A DNA stretch of 64,000 nucleotides from Leptobrachium leishanense (Eukaryota; Chordata; Amphibia; Anura; Megophryidae): assembly GCA_009667805.1 (NCBI GenBank), contig CM019063.1:56466881-56530880 (forward strand). The letters run 5' to 3'. The position numbers were made by a program, and so were the translations under genes. The notes under the pieces were generated by a model. The model made no database searches, was not told the DNA's origin, and was given only the letters and a program-made list of their open reading frames with translations. Shown here one piece after another: positions 55,362 through 64,000 of this stretch (positions are counted from its first letter, which is position 1; every line of letters begins with the position of its first letter).

Positions 55362-55945
55362 TGCCGATCACGTGGGAGGGGTCAGCGCCGATCAGGTAGA
55401 CAGCTCCGGATTCAGACTCCAAGAGTCCGATACCGGAGCTGTGAATTAAGACGGCGGAACACACTGAACCTGGCCCCAGCAACCAACGGGTCAGTCCGCC
55501 CCACTCATCGTCAGATAATTTCCACTCGCCAAATGCGAGCAGGCGACTGGAAATTTTGAGGTCTGTGTATATAATATACTTTGTCTACTGTGTAGTCTCC
55601 AAAAAAATTGACTCGATAAAATACACAACTACAGTATATGGTGCATTCACCAAAATAAGATAAAACACCGTGCAGGAGGGAGACCAGATAACAATATAGA
55701 GATTGAGACTTATAGTCAAAGTAATAAAGGAACAGGCTCAATATAACCCCCTGCTAAGATGGAGTCTTAAAAGAGAATACAAAACAAATCAGAATCACAA
55801 TTCAAAAGTTACGATGAAATAAGCAAGAATAACAAAATCCAAGAAGTATTCCCTATTGCATGGCTCTATTCTCAAATTATATTTCTGATCTATCCCTGTT
55901 TTGTCCCTATAGAATAAAGAAAAAGAGTAGGATGGTAGTCAGGAG

Positions 55946-55997
55946 CGCTCCTGACGAAGCCACACCCCCCCCCAAGTGGCGAAACATGCGTTGAGCG
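55946..55997 (+). ncRNA. Hammerhead-ribozyme-like motif 6
   Basis: Stem I CGCTC/GAGCG (5 bp), first box CTGACGA, extra A, stem II GCCAC/GTGGC (5 bp, C-rich loop), GAAA (55981-55984), ACATGCGT-T. All helices pair; the palindrome after GAAA has two extra bases relative to ACGCGT. Confidence 0.55.
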
Positions 55998-56282
55998 AGA
56001 TACCTTCACTATGGGTTTTTACCCTTTTTAACAGTCACTTATTGGCTGCCTCTAAATTGACCTAGCTTAACTCATTATTTTTGTTTGATTTTGTTAAACA
56101 CCTATTACTATTAACTATGATGCTGTTATGCTGTGATGTTATCACGCTTTTCTGACTACATCCTACTCTTGTAGAAACTACACAGTAGACAAAGTATATT
56201 ATATACATATTCATTTGAGTCTAATAGCTTATTGTGTAGCAGTAATTATGTAACCGCCTTCTCTGACTCTAGTATATATATG

Positions 56283-57814
56283 TGTTACGGTTAAAGCCCG
56301 AAGTGCGGTTAATCCTAGGATTACCTGGGTAATCCTGACATTACCCAGGCGTCATTAGCAAAAGTCTGGAGTGAAATTAAGTTTTGGACTTTACCCGGGT
56401 AATCTGCAAAGTATCCAGAGGCCTCTGGGTACTCCGGTTTTCTGCTGTGTTTTACCCGGGTAATTCGCACATTACCCTAGTGTTCCTGGATAAAGTGTGA
56501 TGTGCAACGAAACATCGGACTTTATCCGGGTGATCTGCAAAATATCCAAACGCCTCTGGGTTCTCGGCTTTTCTTGGGTTTTCAGCAGGTTACAGTTGTC
56601 TGAATTCCGAGGATTACCCGGGTAAAGCTGCAAACTGTTATCTGACTGATAACAAAATTGTGTTTTTTGTTATTGTTAATGAAATTGTATCCACAGTCAC
56701 ATCACACTAAATAACCGTCACGTAACTCTGTGCGTTAATTGTCTGAAAATTAATTTCTGAAGATAAAGATATTATATAAAGAGTAAACTAATGGTTATTA
56801 TGTTTTATAAATGATATATAAACACATATGACACATAATAAAGATCATGTAACTCTTTCACATTCATATAAGAATCATATCCTGTTACTCTGTATATTCA
56901 TTATATCAGCAATACATTTTAATGTTTGTCTTTTGTCATTTTCATTGATAATATCCATAAATAATAGCAAAATTCACTGTTACCCAAGCGGGGTTGGATG
57001 CTCTGCAGATTACCCAGGTGAAGCTGTGGATAGTCCTCTGATTACTAGGCTTGTGCACCGATTTTTTTTTCGGTTCGATTCGATTTTTCGGATTTTTCAA
57101 CTTTTCGATTCGGCTCGTTTCGACCGATTTCTGTTTCGATTCGGTTCGGCTCGACTCGTTTGTCGTGTACATTTTTTTTTCGGAATTTCGACCATTTTTT
57201 GTATTTTCGTGTCACTTAGCTCATTTTTTGTATCGACTTTTCGTATTTTCGGAAATTTTCGTTTTTCGGAATTGTAAATGGTTTCGGAATATCGACCATT
57301 TTTCGTATTTTCGTGTCACTTAGCTCGTTTTTTGTATCGACTTTTCGTATTTTCGAAAATTTTCGTTTTTTCCGAACGTCTGTTCTCCTCGTTTCAAAGC
57401 AATAAATTTCGATTTGACACATTTCAAGTACATTCGAAAATTCCGAAAATATTTTGTTTCGGCTCGGAAAACTTTTTGGATCTGCCATTTTCGGATCTAA
57501 AAATTTTCGGAAAATCGGCCGCATCCGAAAACACGAATCGGGAAATTTCGTGAAAATTCCGAAATTCGAAACTCGAAAGGCACATCCCTACTGATTACCC
57601 AGGTGAAGCTTCAGACTTGCACATTATCCGGGTAAAGTACGAATTTTTCAGCTCTTCCAGGCTGTTACCCAAGGGCAGTTGGTTAGTCCTAAAATTACCC
57701 GGGTAAAGTCCGAAATTTTCATTTTTTTGCAGCTTTACCCAGCGGTTTTGGGTAATGTCAGGATTAACATTAAAATCCTAGGATTAACCGCACTATGGGC
57801 TTTACCCATAACAT
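56283..57814. mobile_element. TIR element TGTTACGG...CCATAACA, 4-bp duplication
   Basis: Inverted ends share TAAAGCCC and AGTGCGGTTAATCCTAGGAT. Duplication TATG at 56279-56282 and 57815-57818; arm A supports the empty site. Palindromic TTACCCGGGTAA occurs four times, with decayed versions. Split by a hAT at 57046-57590. No transposase; superfamily unknown. Confidence 0.82.
57046..57590 (+). mobile_element. hAT MITE (TAGGCTTGTGCACCG family), second copy
   Basis: Perfect duplications CTGATTAC at 57038-57045 and 57591-57598. Nearly the same length and sequence as 44078-44621. Confidence 0.9.
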
Positions 57815-57818
57815 ATGG

Positions 57819-58064
57819 ATACGTGAGACATCACTAATATTTGATCTTTATTATTCAGGATCAATGGCAGCATAGCACGTCTCTAGGGCTGGGTTCACTT
57901 TTTGGACGGCGCTTTCTGATCGCTCATATCGGTTTTCATACATGTTGTGTTCTCGTTATGTTGTTGTATTTGACTATGTTCAATAATAAAACCATGTTTT
58001 TATTCTCCGTGACCGTTCAAGAGACTGGGAACGTCTTCTTATTCTATTCTATCCCTTCAGAAGA
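57819..58064 (-). repeat. Inverted arm B, outer part (locus 2)
   Basis: Partner of 53142-53359 plus the first part of 54205-54308. Confidence 0.9.
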
Positions 58065-58651
58065 ATCAATGGTTGGCATTTTTGTAAAGAACATAGACAC
58101 CTCTGGGGCATATTTAATAATTGAAATCATCCAAACAACCCTGGAAAAATATTAACATAATTATCAAATGCGGCTTCAAGTATATTTAATTGTTGATCAT
58201 CTTCATTCCCTCGAGAATCAAAACCCATTTTTAATTTGGGAACATAATCGTCATCTTTCTAATGAGACCAAAAGCAGAAAAGGCAAAACAAACACATATA
58301 ACAGAAAGCACAATATGCAGCGCAATGTTTCTACTGAGAGCGATAACCAGCACTTTATGTTTCCAAAGTATCCCAAGCAGTGTTTATCACCGACAGATTT
58401 TTGCATAGCGAAGCTGTTGAATGGCGCGTCTGTTTTTTGCAGGTTCTCATAGGGTGTGATGTGTATGTTTGCATACATTTTAAACTATTTATCACAAATG
58501 TGTCATTTGTTAGACACGGCTATAACATATCTCGGAATATATAATATTACATAATGTTATACTTTAATATTATTATATAGGATGCAAGCAGCTCTATTCT
58601 AAAATATAGCATATCATTTTGTTAATGTAAAGTAAAAGTGAATATAACACT
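58065..58651. other. No feature recognised
   Basis: No interpretable features; frames of 75-94 codons have no recognised domain. Confidence 0.45.
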
Positions 58652-58989
58652 ACATTATTATTATCTTTTATTTATAAAGCGCCAGCATATTCTGCAGCGC
58701 TTTACAATGGGCACAACATAGACAGGGTTACAATACATTGAACAACATTTTGACAAACCAGTACAGGAGGAAACAAGGGCTCTATTCCCGTGGGAACTCA
58801 CAATCTAGAAGGGTTGGGGTTGAAACAAGAGGAGAGGACTGAAAGGTGAGAGTGACGGACTGCAAGGTGAGAGTGACGGACGGCAAGGTGAGCGTGACAG
58901 ACTGCAAGGTGAGAGTGATGGACTGCAAGGTGAGAGTGATGGACTGAAAGGTGGGAGTGATGGTAGATCAGTGAGTCGGGTGGTAGGCT

Positions 58990-59212
58990 TCCCTAAATAG
59001 GAATGTCATAAGGGAGCGTTTGAAGGAAGGAAAACTAGGGGAAAGTCTGACCGTACGAGGGAGAGCGTTCCAGAGGATGGGAGCTGTGCGTGAGAAATCC
59101 TGCAGTCTATCATGGGAAGAGGTGATGCGGGGAGAAGCTAGGTGCAGGTCACTGTTTGATCTTAGGGAGCGTGCTGGGGTGTATTTGGCGATTAGTGAGG
59201 ACAGGTAGTGGG
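58990..59212 (-). pseudogene. L2 ORF2 C terminus
   Basis: Reads R-S-L-R-S-N-S-D-L-H-L-A-S-P-R then R-T-A-P-I-L-W-N-A-L-P-R and F-K-R-S-L-M-T-F-L-F, the usual end of L2 ORF2. Open across the piece. Confidence 0.75.
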
Positions 59213-60632
59213 TAGGGATGTGCGTTTCGGAATTTCGGAATTTTCACAAAATTTCCCGATTCGTGCATTCGGATTCAACCGATTTTCCGAAAATTTTTAG
59301 ATCTGAAAATGGCAGATCCGAACAAATATGCGAGCCGAAACGAAAACTTTTCGGAATTTTCGAATGAACTAGAAATGTGTAAAATCGAAAATCATTTTTG
59401 TTCCATTCCTGATTTCGGTTCCATTTCAGTAATTTCGGACAACGTATTTTTCGGTTATAATCGCTGATTCTGTAATTTTGTATCATTCCCATCTCAATGT
59501 ATCCTTCCTGGAAAACCAGAGAAATCTCAATGTATCCTTCCTGGAAAACCAGAGAAATCTCAATGTATCCTTCCTGGAAAATCAAAGAAATCTCAATGTA
59601 TCCTTCTTGTAAAACCAGAGAAATCTCAATGTATCCTTCCTGGAAAACATGAAAAATCTCAAAGTATCCTTCTTGTAAAACATGAGAAATCTCAATGTCT
59701 CCTTCCTGGAAAACCAGAGAAATCTCAATGTATCCTTCCTGGAAAACCAGAGAAATCTCAATGTATTCTTCTTGTAAAACCAGAGAAATCTCAATGTATC
59801 CTTCTTGGAAAACCAGAGAAATCTCAATGTATCCTTCTTGTAAAACCAGAGAAATCTCAATGTATCCTTCTTGTAAAACCAGAGAAATCTCAATGTATCC
59901 TTCCTGGAAAACATGAAAAATCTCAAAGTATCCTTCTTGTAAAACATGAGAAATCTCAATGTCTCCTTCCTGGAAAACCAGAGAAATCTCAATGTATCCT
60001 TCCTGGAAAACCAGAGAAATCTCAATGTATTCTTCTTGTAAAACCAGAGAAATCTCAATGTATCCTTCTTGGAAAACCAGAGAAATCTCAATGTATCCTT
60101 CTTGTAAAACCAGAGAAATCTCAATGTATCCTTCTTGTAAAACATGAGAACTCTCAATGTCTCCTTCCTGGAAAACCAGAGAAATCTCAATGTATCCTTC
60201 CTGGAAAACCAGAGAAATCTCAATGTATTCTTCTTGTAAAACCAGAGAAATCTCAATGTATCCTTCTTGGAAAACCAGAGAAATCTCAATGTATCCTTCT
60301 TGGAAAACCAGAGAAATCTCAATGTATCCTTCTTGTAAAACATGAGAAATCTCAATGGCAGAATTATCATATCGACAGAAATATCGGATCCAAAAAACCA
60401 TTAGTTTACGTCAAAATGAATAGACACTTTGAAACGAGGAGAACAGACGTTCTGAAAAACATGAAAATTTCCCAAATCCTGAAAAAAAAGTCGATACGAA
60501 AAACGAACCGAAACGAACTGAACCGAAACGGAAATCGGCCGAAACGAGCCAAATTGAAAATTTACAAAATCCGAACGAACCGAATCAAACCGAAAAAAAA
60601 AATAAAAAATAAAATATCGGTGCACAAGTCTA
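59213..60632 (-). mobile_element. hAT MITE (TAGGCTTGTGCACCG family), expanded to 1.42 kb
   Basis: Perfect duplications GTAGTGGG at 59205-59212 and 60633-60640. Same ends as 44078-44621 in inverse orientation. About 870 bp of 33-bp minisatellite sits inside. Confidence 0.9.
59487..60355. repeat. 33-bp minisatellite with higher-order structure
   Basis: About 26 units of AATCTCAATGTATCCTTCCT then GGAAAACCAGAGA. The variant ATGTCTCCTTCCTGG recurs at 59696, 59960 and 60158, spacings of 264 and 198 bp (8 and 6 units). The unit is the shared LINE/SINE tail sequence. ORFs of 385 and 262 codons through it are artefacts. Confidence 0.92.
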
Positions 60633-60648
60633 GTAGTGGGGAGCTGAG

Positions 60649-61090
60649 TAAGGCTAGGGACAGATGAGCGCATTTTCTGCGGCCACCGTCAAAATGTACG
60701 TCGATGCGTGCGCACGCATTTTTTCACGGAATACGCTTAAGTGGTTAGACGATGCGCAATTCTGGACGTATTTCATGACGATGGGGTGAAAAGAAGTCTA
60801 GGGAAATCCGGCTGTTTGAACGTTATGTTGGCCGCACACTAGCAGCGTCTGACATCTCCTAATCACGCACACACGCTGCTATGCGGCCGCAGCGCACTCT
60901 GTACGTCAGTACCAGCGGTTTAACGTTCTCGAAAAAATGCGTTCATTTTCCACTTGCGTTGCGCAGCCGGACTTTTGTGCGACCGTACTTCGTATATTGG
61001 CTGTCATTGCCCGGCATCTGCTGCTAGTGCGGCCGTGATTAAGTGCGCCTAAACGCGCGTTCGCACTGCCTCAGTCTGACCCTAGCCTTA
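60649..61090 (+). mobile_element. CpG-rich MITE TAAGGCTAGGG...CCCTAGCCTTA, full copy
   Basis: Inverted ends TAAGGCTAGGGACAGA and CTGACCCTAGCCTTA. Interior has GCACACACGCTGCTATGCGG and TTGCGCAGCCGGAC. Inserted in the L2 ORF close to the hAT. No coding capacity. Confidence 0.82.
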
Positions 61091-61290
61091 GTGAGAGCTT
61101 TTTAGGTCAGGGTAAGGATTTTGAACTTAATTCTGCAGTGGATGGGGAGCCAGTGAAGGGACTCGCAGAGGGGAGCAGCAGAGACAGAGCGGCGGGTGAG
61201 GTGGATGAGCCAACTAGAAGATTATTACAATAGTCAAGTTAGGAGATTACAAAGGCGTGGATGAGTTGCTTTGTAGTGTCAGCTGCAAGA
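61091..61290 (-). pseudogene. L2 ORF2, post-RT region
   Basis: Reads Q-L-I-H-A-F-V-I-S, a stop, L-D-Y-C-N-N-L-L, and in a shifted frame H-W-L-P-I-H-C-R-I-K-F-K-I-L-T-L-T. Both blocks are hallmarks of L2-group proteins after the RT palm. Inactive. Confidence 0.75.
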
Positions 61291-61300
61291 AATGGTTGAA

Positions 61301-61693
61301 TTCTGGAAACACTTACTCCAGACAGACAGACTGAAAGCCAGACAGACAAGTAGACTGATACACAGGGTCCTCCATTCCTACTGTATAATTTTTGTTAAGT
61401 GATGTGTTGTACAAATGTATGATCCCCTCATCCAATTATCTTGGACATGAATGTAGAATCTGCTGTAACAGTGTAAATAAAGAATAATAATAATAGCAAC
61501 TAGATAATAGACCAAATGTTAATAAGATACAGTACATAGAAATATAGACAGACCGATATGGGATGGATAGATAAACAGATGATAAAATTTGATAGAGCTA
61601 GACAGATATCTAGCTATAGAGAGTAGACCAAGGATGCAGACACTCGAATAAATAATAACTTGGGATGTTTCTGCTCAGAACAGACTTTTTCAA
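61301..61693. other. No clear feature; short microsatellites
   Basis: GACAGACAG and GATAGATA-like runs. GTAAATAAAGAATAATAATAA near 61472 resembles an L2-type tail. Confidence 0.45.
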
Positions 61694-62421
61694 GCCTGAT
61701 AGGAATGTAATAGGGCCCTAATCTATCTAACGCAAAAATGCTCGCGCAGCACAGGATTTTTTGCTCACAGCATTAACGCATGAAAATTAACGGTGGTATT
61801 ACAATCCTCGCGCATTTTTTCATCCGTCAAAAGCTGACGTTCGTAAAACCGATTTTTTTACGCGCATCCGTCATTTTTTACGTGCATCCGTCATTTTTTA
61901 TGCGCATCCGTCATGTTTCATGTGCATATGTCATTTTTCATGTGCATCCGTCATTTGTTATGTGCATCCGTCATTTGTTATGCGCATCCATCATTTTTTA
62001 CGCGCATCCGTCATTTTTTAAGCACATCCGTCATTTTTTATGCGCATCCGTCATGTTTCATGTGCATCTGTCATTTTTCACATGCATCCGTCATTTGTTA
62101 TGCGCATCCGTCACTTGTCATGCGCATCCGTCATTTGTTATGCGCATCCGTCACTTGTCATGCGCATCCGTCATTTTTTTATGCGCATCTGTAATTTTTT
62201 GTCATTTTTTGATACGAGTCCATCATTTTTGTGCGGACTACGCACAACAGATGTACGTTTTAGCGGAAGACAAGGTCATTTATGACGGATCTAGTAAAAA
62301 AAGCGTGCGCATCGACGTTCTCCGTTGTGAATCCGCAGTTTGGTACGGTCAGGTTGTTACAATTTGCCGTTACTACACCACCAGCTTTACAAAAGACATT
62401 AAAATTCTATGCGCAAGCGTT
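61694..62421 (+). mobile_element. CpG-rich TIR element, related to 51941-52536
   Basis: 62225-62400 is the inverse of 52130-52290. AATGTAATAGGGCCC at 61697 marks a terminus. A 20-bp minisatellite fills 61862-62185. Confidence 0.55.
61862..62185. repeat. 20-bp minisatellite, about 16 units
   Basis: GCGCATCCGTCATTTTTTAT-type units with TTTGTTA and CTTGTCA variants. Long frames are artefacts. Confidence 0.9.
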
Positions 62422-63111
62422 GGCCCCTATTACATTCTTTGCTCAATTTCGTTCACGCAGCGCAAATTTTTTTGCGCATCGTCCAGCGTTATCGCGTGAA
62501 AATTAACGTGGTATTCCGATCCGCACGCATTTTCTCATCCGTCAAAAAAATAACGTTCGTAAAAACGACACGCAAAACGAAGTGTAATACGCGTGCAGTA
62601 ATGTTGCGCACGTAAATCAGTGTGCAAACTGTTTTTTTCGCGGGATTCAGCCAATCAGAATTAAGAACCTTAATTGACATCAATTTACCTTAATTGACTC
62701 ACTTAAGTGCCTGTCAAAATAAATCTGAGTATACATGCTGCAGCAATAAAAAAAACACGCACAAATTCACAATTTTTTTGTTTGGGTATGTGTAGAATGT
62801 GTAACTATACTGTGCTGTATTTTTTTTTTCGTCCTGGTGTTTTTCTTTCGGCCAAAATGTTCAGATATGCAGTTACCACCAGCTTTTCAAAGACATTAAA
62901 AGAATGTGCACAAACGCATTTGCTCTCACAATGTTAAGTATAGGATGCGCACAGTTCATTATACTCGTGCTGGCCCATCCGCGTTAAACGTTAACGTACA
63001 TTTTTTGTGCGGACGTTGTAATACGACGTTCACGTCAAATGTATTTGCCCCTTCGCGTTAACGTGTCTTTGCGCCCTCGCAAAATTGTGCGCGAGGAATG
63101 TAATAGGGCCC
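62422..63111 (+). mobile_element. CpG-rich TIR element GGCCCCTATTACATTC...GAATGTAATAGGGCCC
   Basis: Inverted ends of about 16 bp. Interior repeats motifs of its left neighbour (CATCCGTCAAAA, GTGAAAATTAACG). No duplication seen. Confidence 0.65.
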
Positions 63112-63243
63112 TATGTACTGTATGTGCATTTCATTCCATTTTCACTTTGTCCGAATTGATTTACGGACAAAATATGGATATTTCGACAATTTGGGAGTAT
63201 CCATAATTCGGAATTGCTGAAATGGCGATATGAACATAGTCGA

Positions 63244-63408
63244 TAGAGATGTGCAATTCATTTCATTCCGAATCGAAATTCGGACGAAATTCACCATTTT
63301 CGTATTTCGGGAGCATATCTGAAAACGAAATATCGACCATCTGAAAATTTCGGATCGATTCAAAATGTCGACGCTATTCGGTTTGGTGATCCGGATCAAT
63401 TTGGCGAT
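63244..63408 (+). mobile_element. hAT-like left end fragment
   Basis: TAGAGATGTGCAATTCATTT start and ATTCGGA/TTTCGTATTTCGG content as in the other hAT MITEs. Cut on the right by the next MITE. Confidence 0.5.
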
Positions 63409-63835
63409 TAAGGCTAGGGACAGATGAGCGCATATTCTGCGGCCACCGTCAAAATGTACGTCGATGCGTGCGCACGCATTTTTTCACGGAATACGCTTAA
63501 GTGGTCAGACGACCACAGTCGCAGGTACTCACCAACGCAATTCTAGGGAAATCCGGCTGTTTGAACGTTATGTAGGCCGCACACTAGCAGCGTCTGACGT
63601 CTCTTAATCACGCACACACGCTGCCATGCGGCCGCAGCGCACTCTGTACGTCTGTAGCAGCGGTTTCACGTTCTGAGAAAAATGCGTTCATTTGCCGGTT
63701 GCGTGGTGTCGGCGCACTTTTGTACGCACGTACTGCGTATATTGGCCGTCATTGGCCGTTATGTGCTGCTACTGCCGCCGTGATTTAGTGCGTCTGCACG
63801 CGCGTTCCGACTGCCCCACTCTGACCCTAGCCTTA
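63409..63835 (+). mobile_element. CpG-rich MITE TAAGGCTAGGG...CCCTAGCCTTA, third copy
   Basis: Same ends and interior as 60649-61090, with local differences (for example a GACCACAGTCGCAGGTACTC segment). Confidence 0.8.
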
Positions 63836-64000
63836 GGCTGGGGTCAGACGACCACATTCTGAGCGCACTGTGCATCCATGCACAACGGACGGACGTACTG
63901 ACAGAAGATACTGTAGACACCACACGTCATTTTTTATTGACAGATGTGGAAAAAAAAGGGGAAAAACTATGGGAAATAAAATTAATATGAAAAATGATAA
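63833..64000 (+). mobile_element. Related MITE running out of the window
   Basis: TTAGGCTGGGGTCAGACGACC start, sharing the last TTA of the previous element. Its right end lies beyond the window. Confidence 0.5.

Larger units (their letters stand above)
54309..55565. mobile_element. hAT element (CAGGGCTCAAAATTTC), 1.26 kb
   Basis: CAGGGCTCAAAATTTCAGG ... CTGGAAATTTTGAGGTCTG, flanked by (A)TGTATAT on both sides. Arm B shows the uninterrupted GAATATGTATATAATATAC. Contains 55-bp minisatellite units, a pyrimidine tract and a large palindrome. No transposase. Confidence 0.82.
53142..58064. mobile_element. Palindromic retroposon with hammerhead-like loop (locus 2)
   Basis: Arm A is 53142-53359, 54205-54308 and 55566-55601; arm B is 56177-56282 and 57819-58064, inverted. 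The outer 212 bp of the arms differ at one position. The loop (55602-56176) holds a hammerhead-like motif. Three DNA transposons split the arms, each at a site empty in the other arm. No ORF of interest and no outer target duplication seen. Same plan as 20328-26487 but different sequence. Confidence 0.75.
58652..61300 (-). mobile_element. L2 LINE, 3' part, carrying a hAT and a MITE
   Basis: Minus-strand LINE whose 3' end reads GCGCTTTATAAATAAAAG plus (ATA)n. Coding pieces remain at 61090-61290 and 58990-59212. A 20-bp tandem repeat (ACTCTCACCTTGCAGTCCGT, about 5 units, 58838-58960) sits in the 3' UTR. Confidence 0.82.

Noticed and set aside
53132..58155. Two ORFs with the same protein on opposite strands, looking like a conserved gene
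   Set aside because: They are the two inverted arms of one retroposon, nearly identical as DNA. Identity of the peptide follows from that.
59244..60401. Minus-strand ORFs of 385 and 262 codons
   Set aside because: Translation of the 33-bp array; unit length is a multiple of three, so frames stay open by arithmetic.

Overview
The window looks like intergenic or intronic DNA from a vertebrate, most probably an anuran amphibian. No host exon, tRNA gene or rRNA gene could be supported. Nearly everything recognisable is transposable-element DNA: decayed L1/Tx1-, L2- and CR1-type LINEs, one tRNA-derived SINE, Tc1/mariner remnants with DDE transposase fragments, many non-autonomous hAT elements with 8-bp target duplications, TTAA-flanked piggyBac-type elements, four LTRs standing alone, one very young non-coding LTR retrotransposon, and about a dozen minisatellites. 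This mix, with many CpG-rich and palindromic MITEs, is typical of frog genomes. The species is an inference.

Layout. 1-3.5 kb: 3' part of an L1/Tx1 LINE with a frameshifted reverse-transcriptase ORF. 3.5-8.1 kb: MITE, 51-bp minisatellite, hAT fragment, solo LTR, an L2/Rex-like LINE end, and a CR1-like LINE end split by a hAT. 8.2-10 kb: a Tc1 element split by a retroposon. 10-17 kb: two piggyBac-type elements and a large 38-bp minisatellite split by a solo LTR. 20.3-26.5 kb: a palindromic retroposon with an 18-bp target duplication, split by a 5.06-kb LTR element. 26.7-32.2 kb: palindromic MITEs, a Tc1 relic and two long hATs. 32-48 kb: retroposon ends, two LTRs, a SINE, minisatellites and long gene-free stretches. 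47.4-52.7 kb: TIR elements, one carrying a 154-bp palindrome. 53.1-58.1 kb: a second palindromic retroposon whose arms have been split by three DNA transposons. 58.6-61.3 kb: an L2 LINE carrying a hAT and a MITE. 61.7-64 kb: related CpG-rich TIR elements.

The most interesting signal is a set of six hammerhead-ribozyme-like motifs (near 9.15, 17.46, 25.95, 26.99, 36.97 and 55.97 kb). Each has a CTGANGA-like box, a stem II, GAAA, a short palindrome such as ACGCGT, and then a strand that, in the best copies, pairs with the bases just before the first box. Stem sequences differ between loci while pairing is kept in most, which argues for RNA structure. Three of the motifs lie in or near the centre of inverted repeats; in two of these the arms are more than about 98% identical. 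Known Penelope-like retroelements and retrozymes carry hammerheads. Here no reverse transcriptase is present, so these would be non-autonomous derivatives.

A second theme is stratigraphy. Duplicated arms, tandem units and paralogous copies provide empty sites that confirm several insertion junctions: hAT 8 bp, an unclassified TIR family 3 bp, another 4 bp, piggyBac-type TTAA, LTR elements 5 bp. A SINE, a LINE and a 33-bp minisatellite share the same tail sequence, linking three repeat classes.
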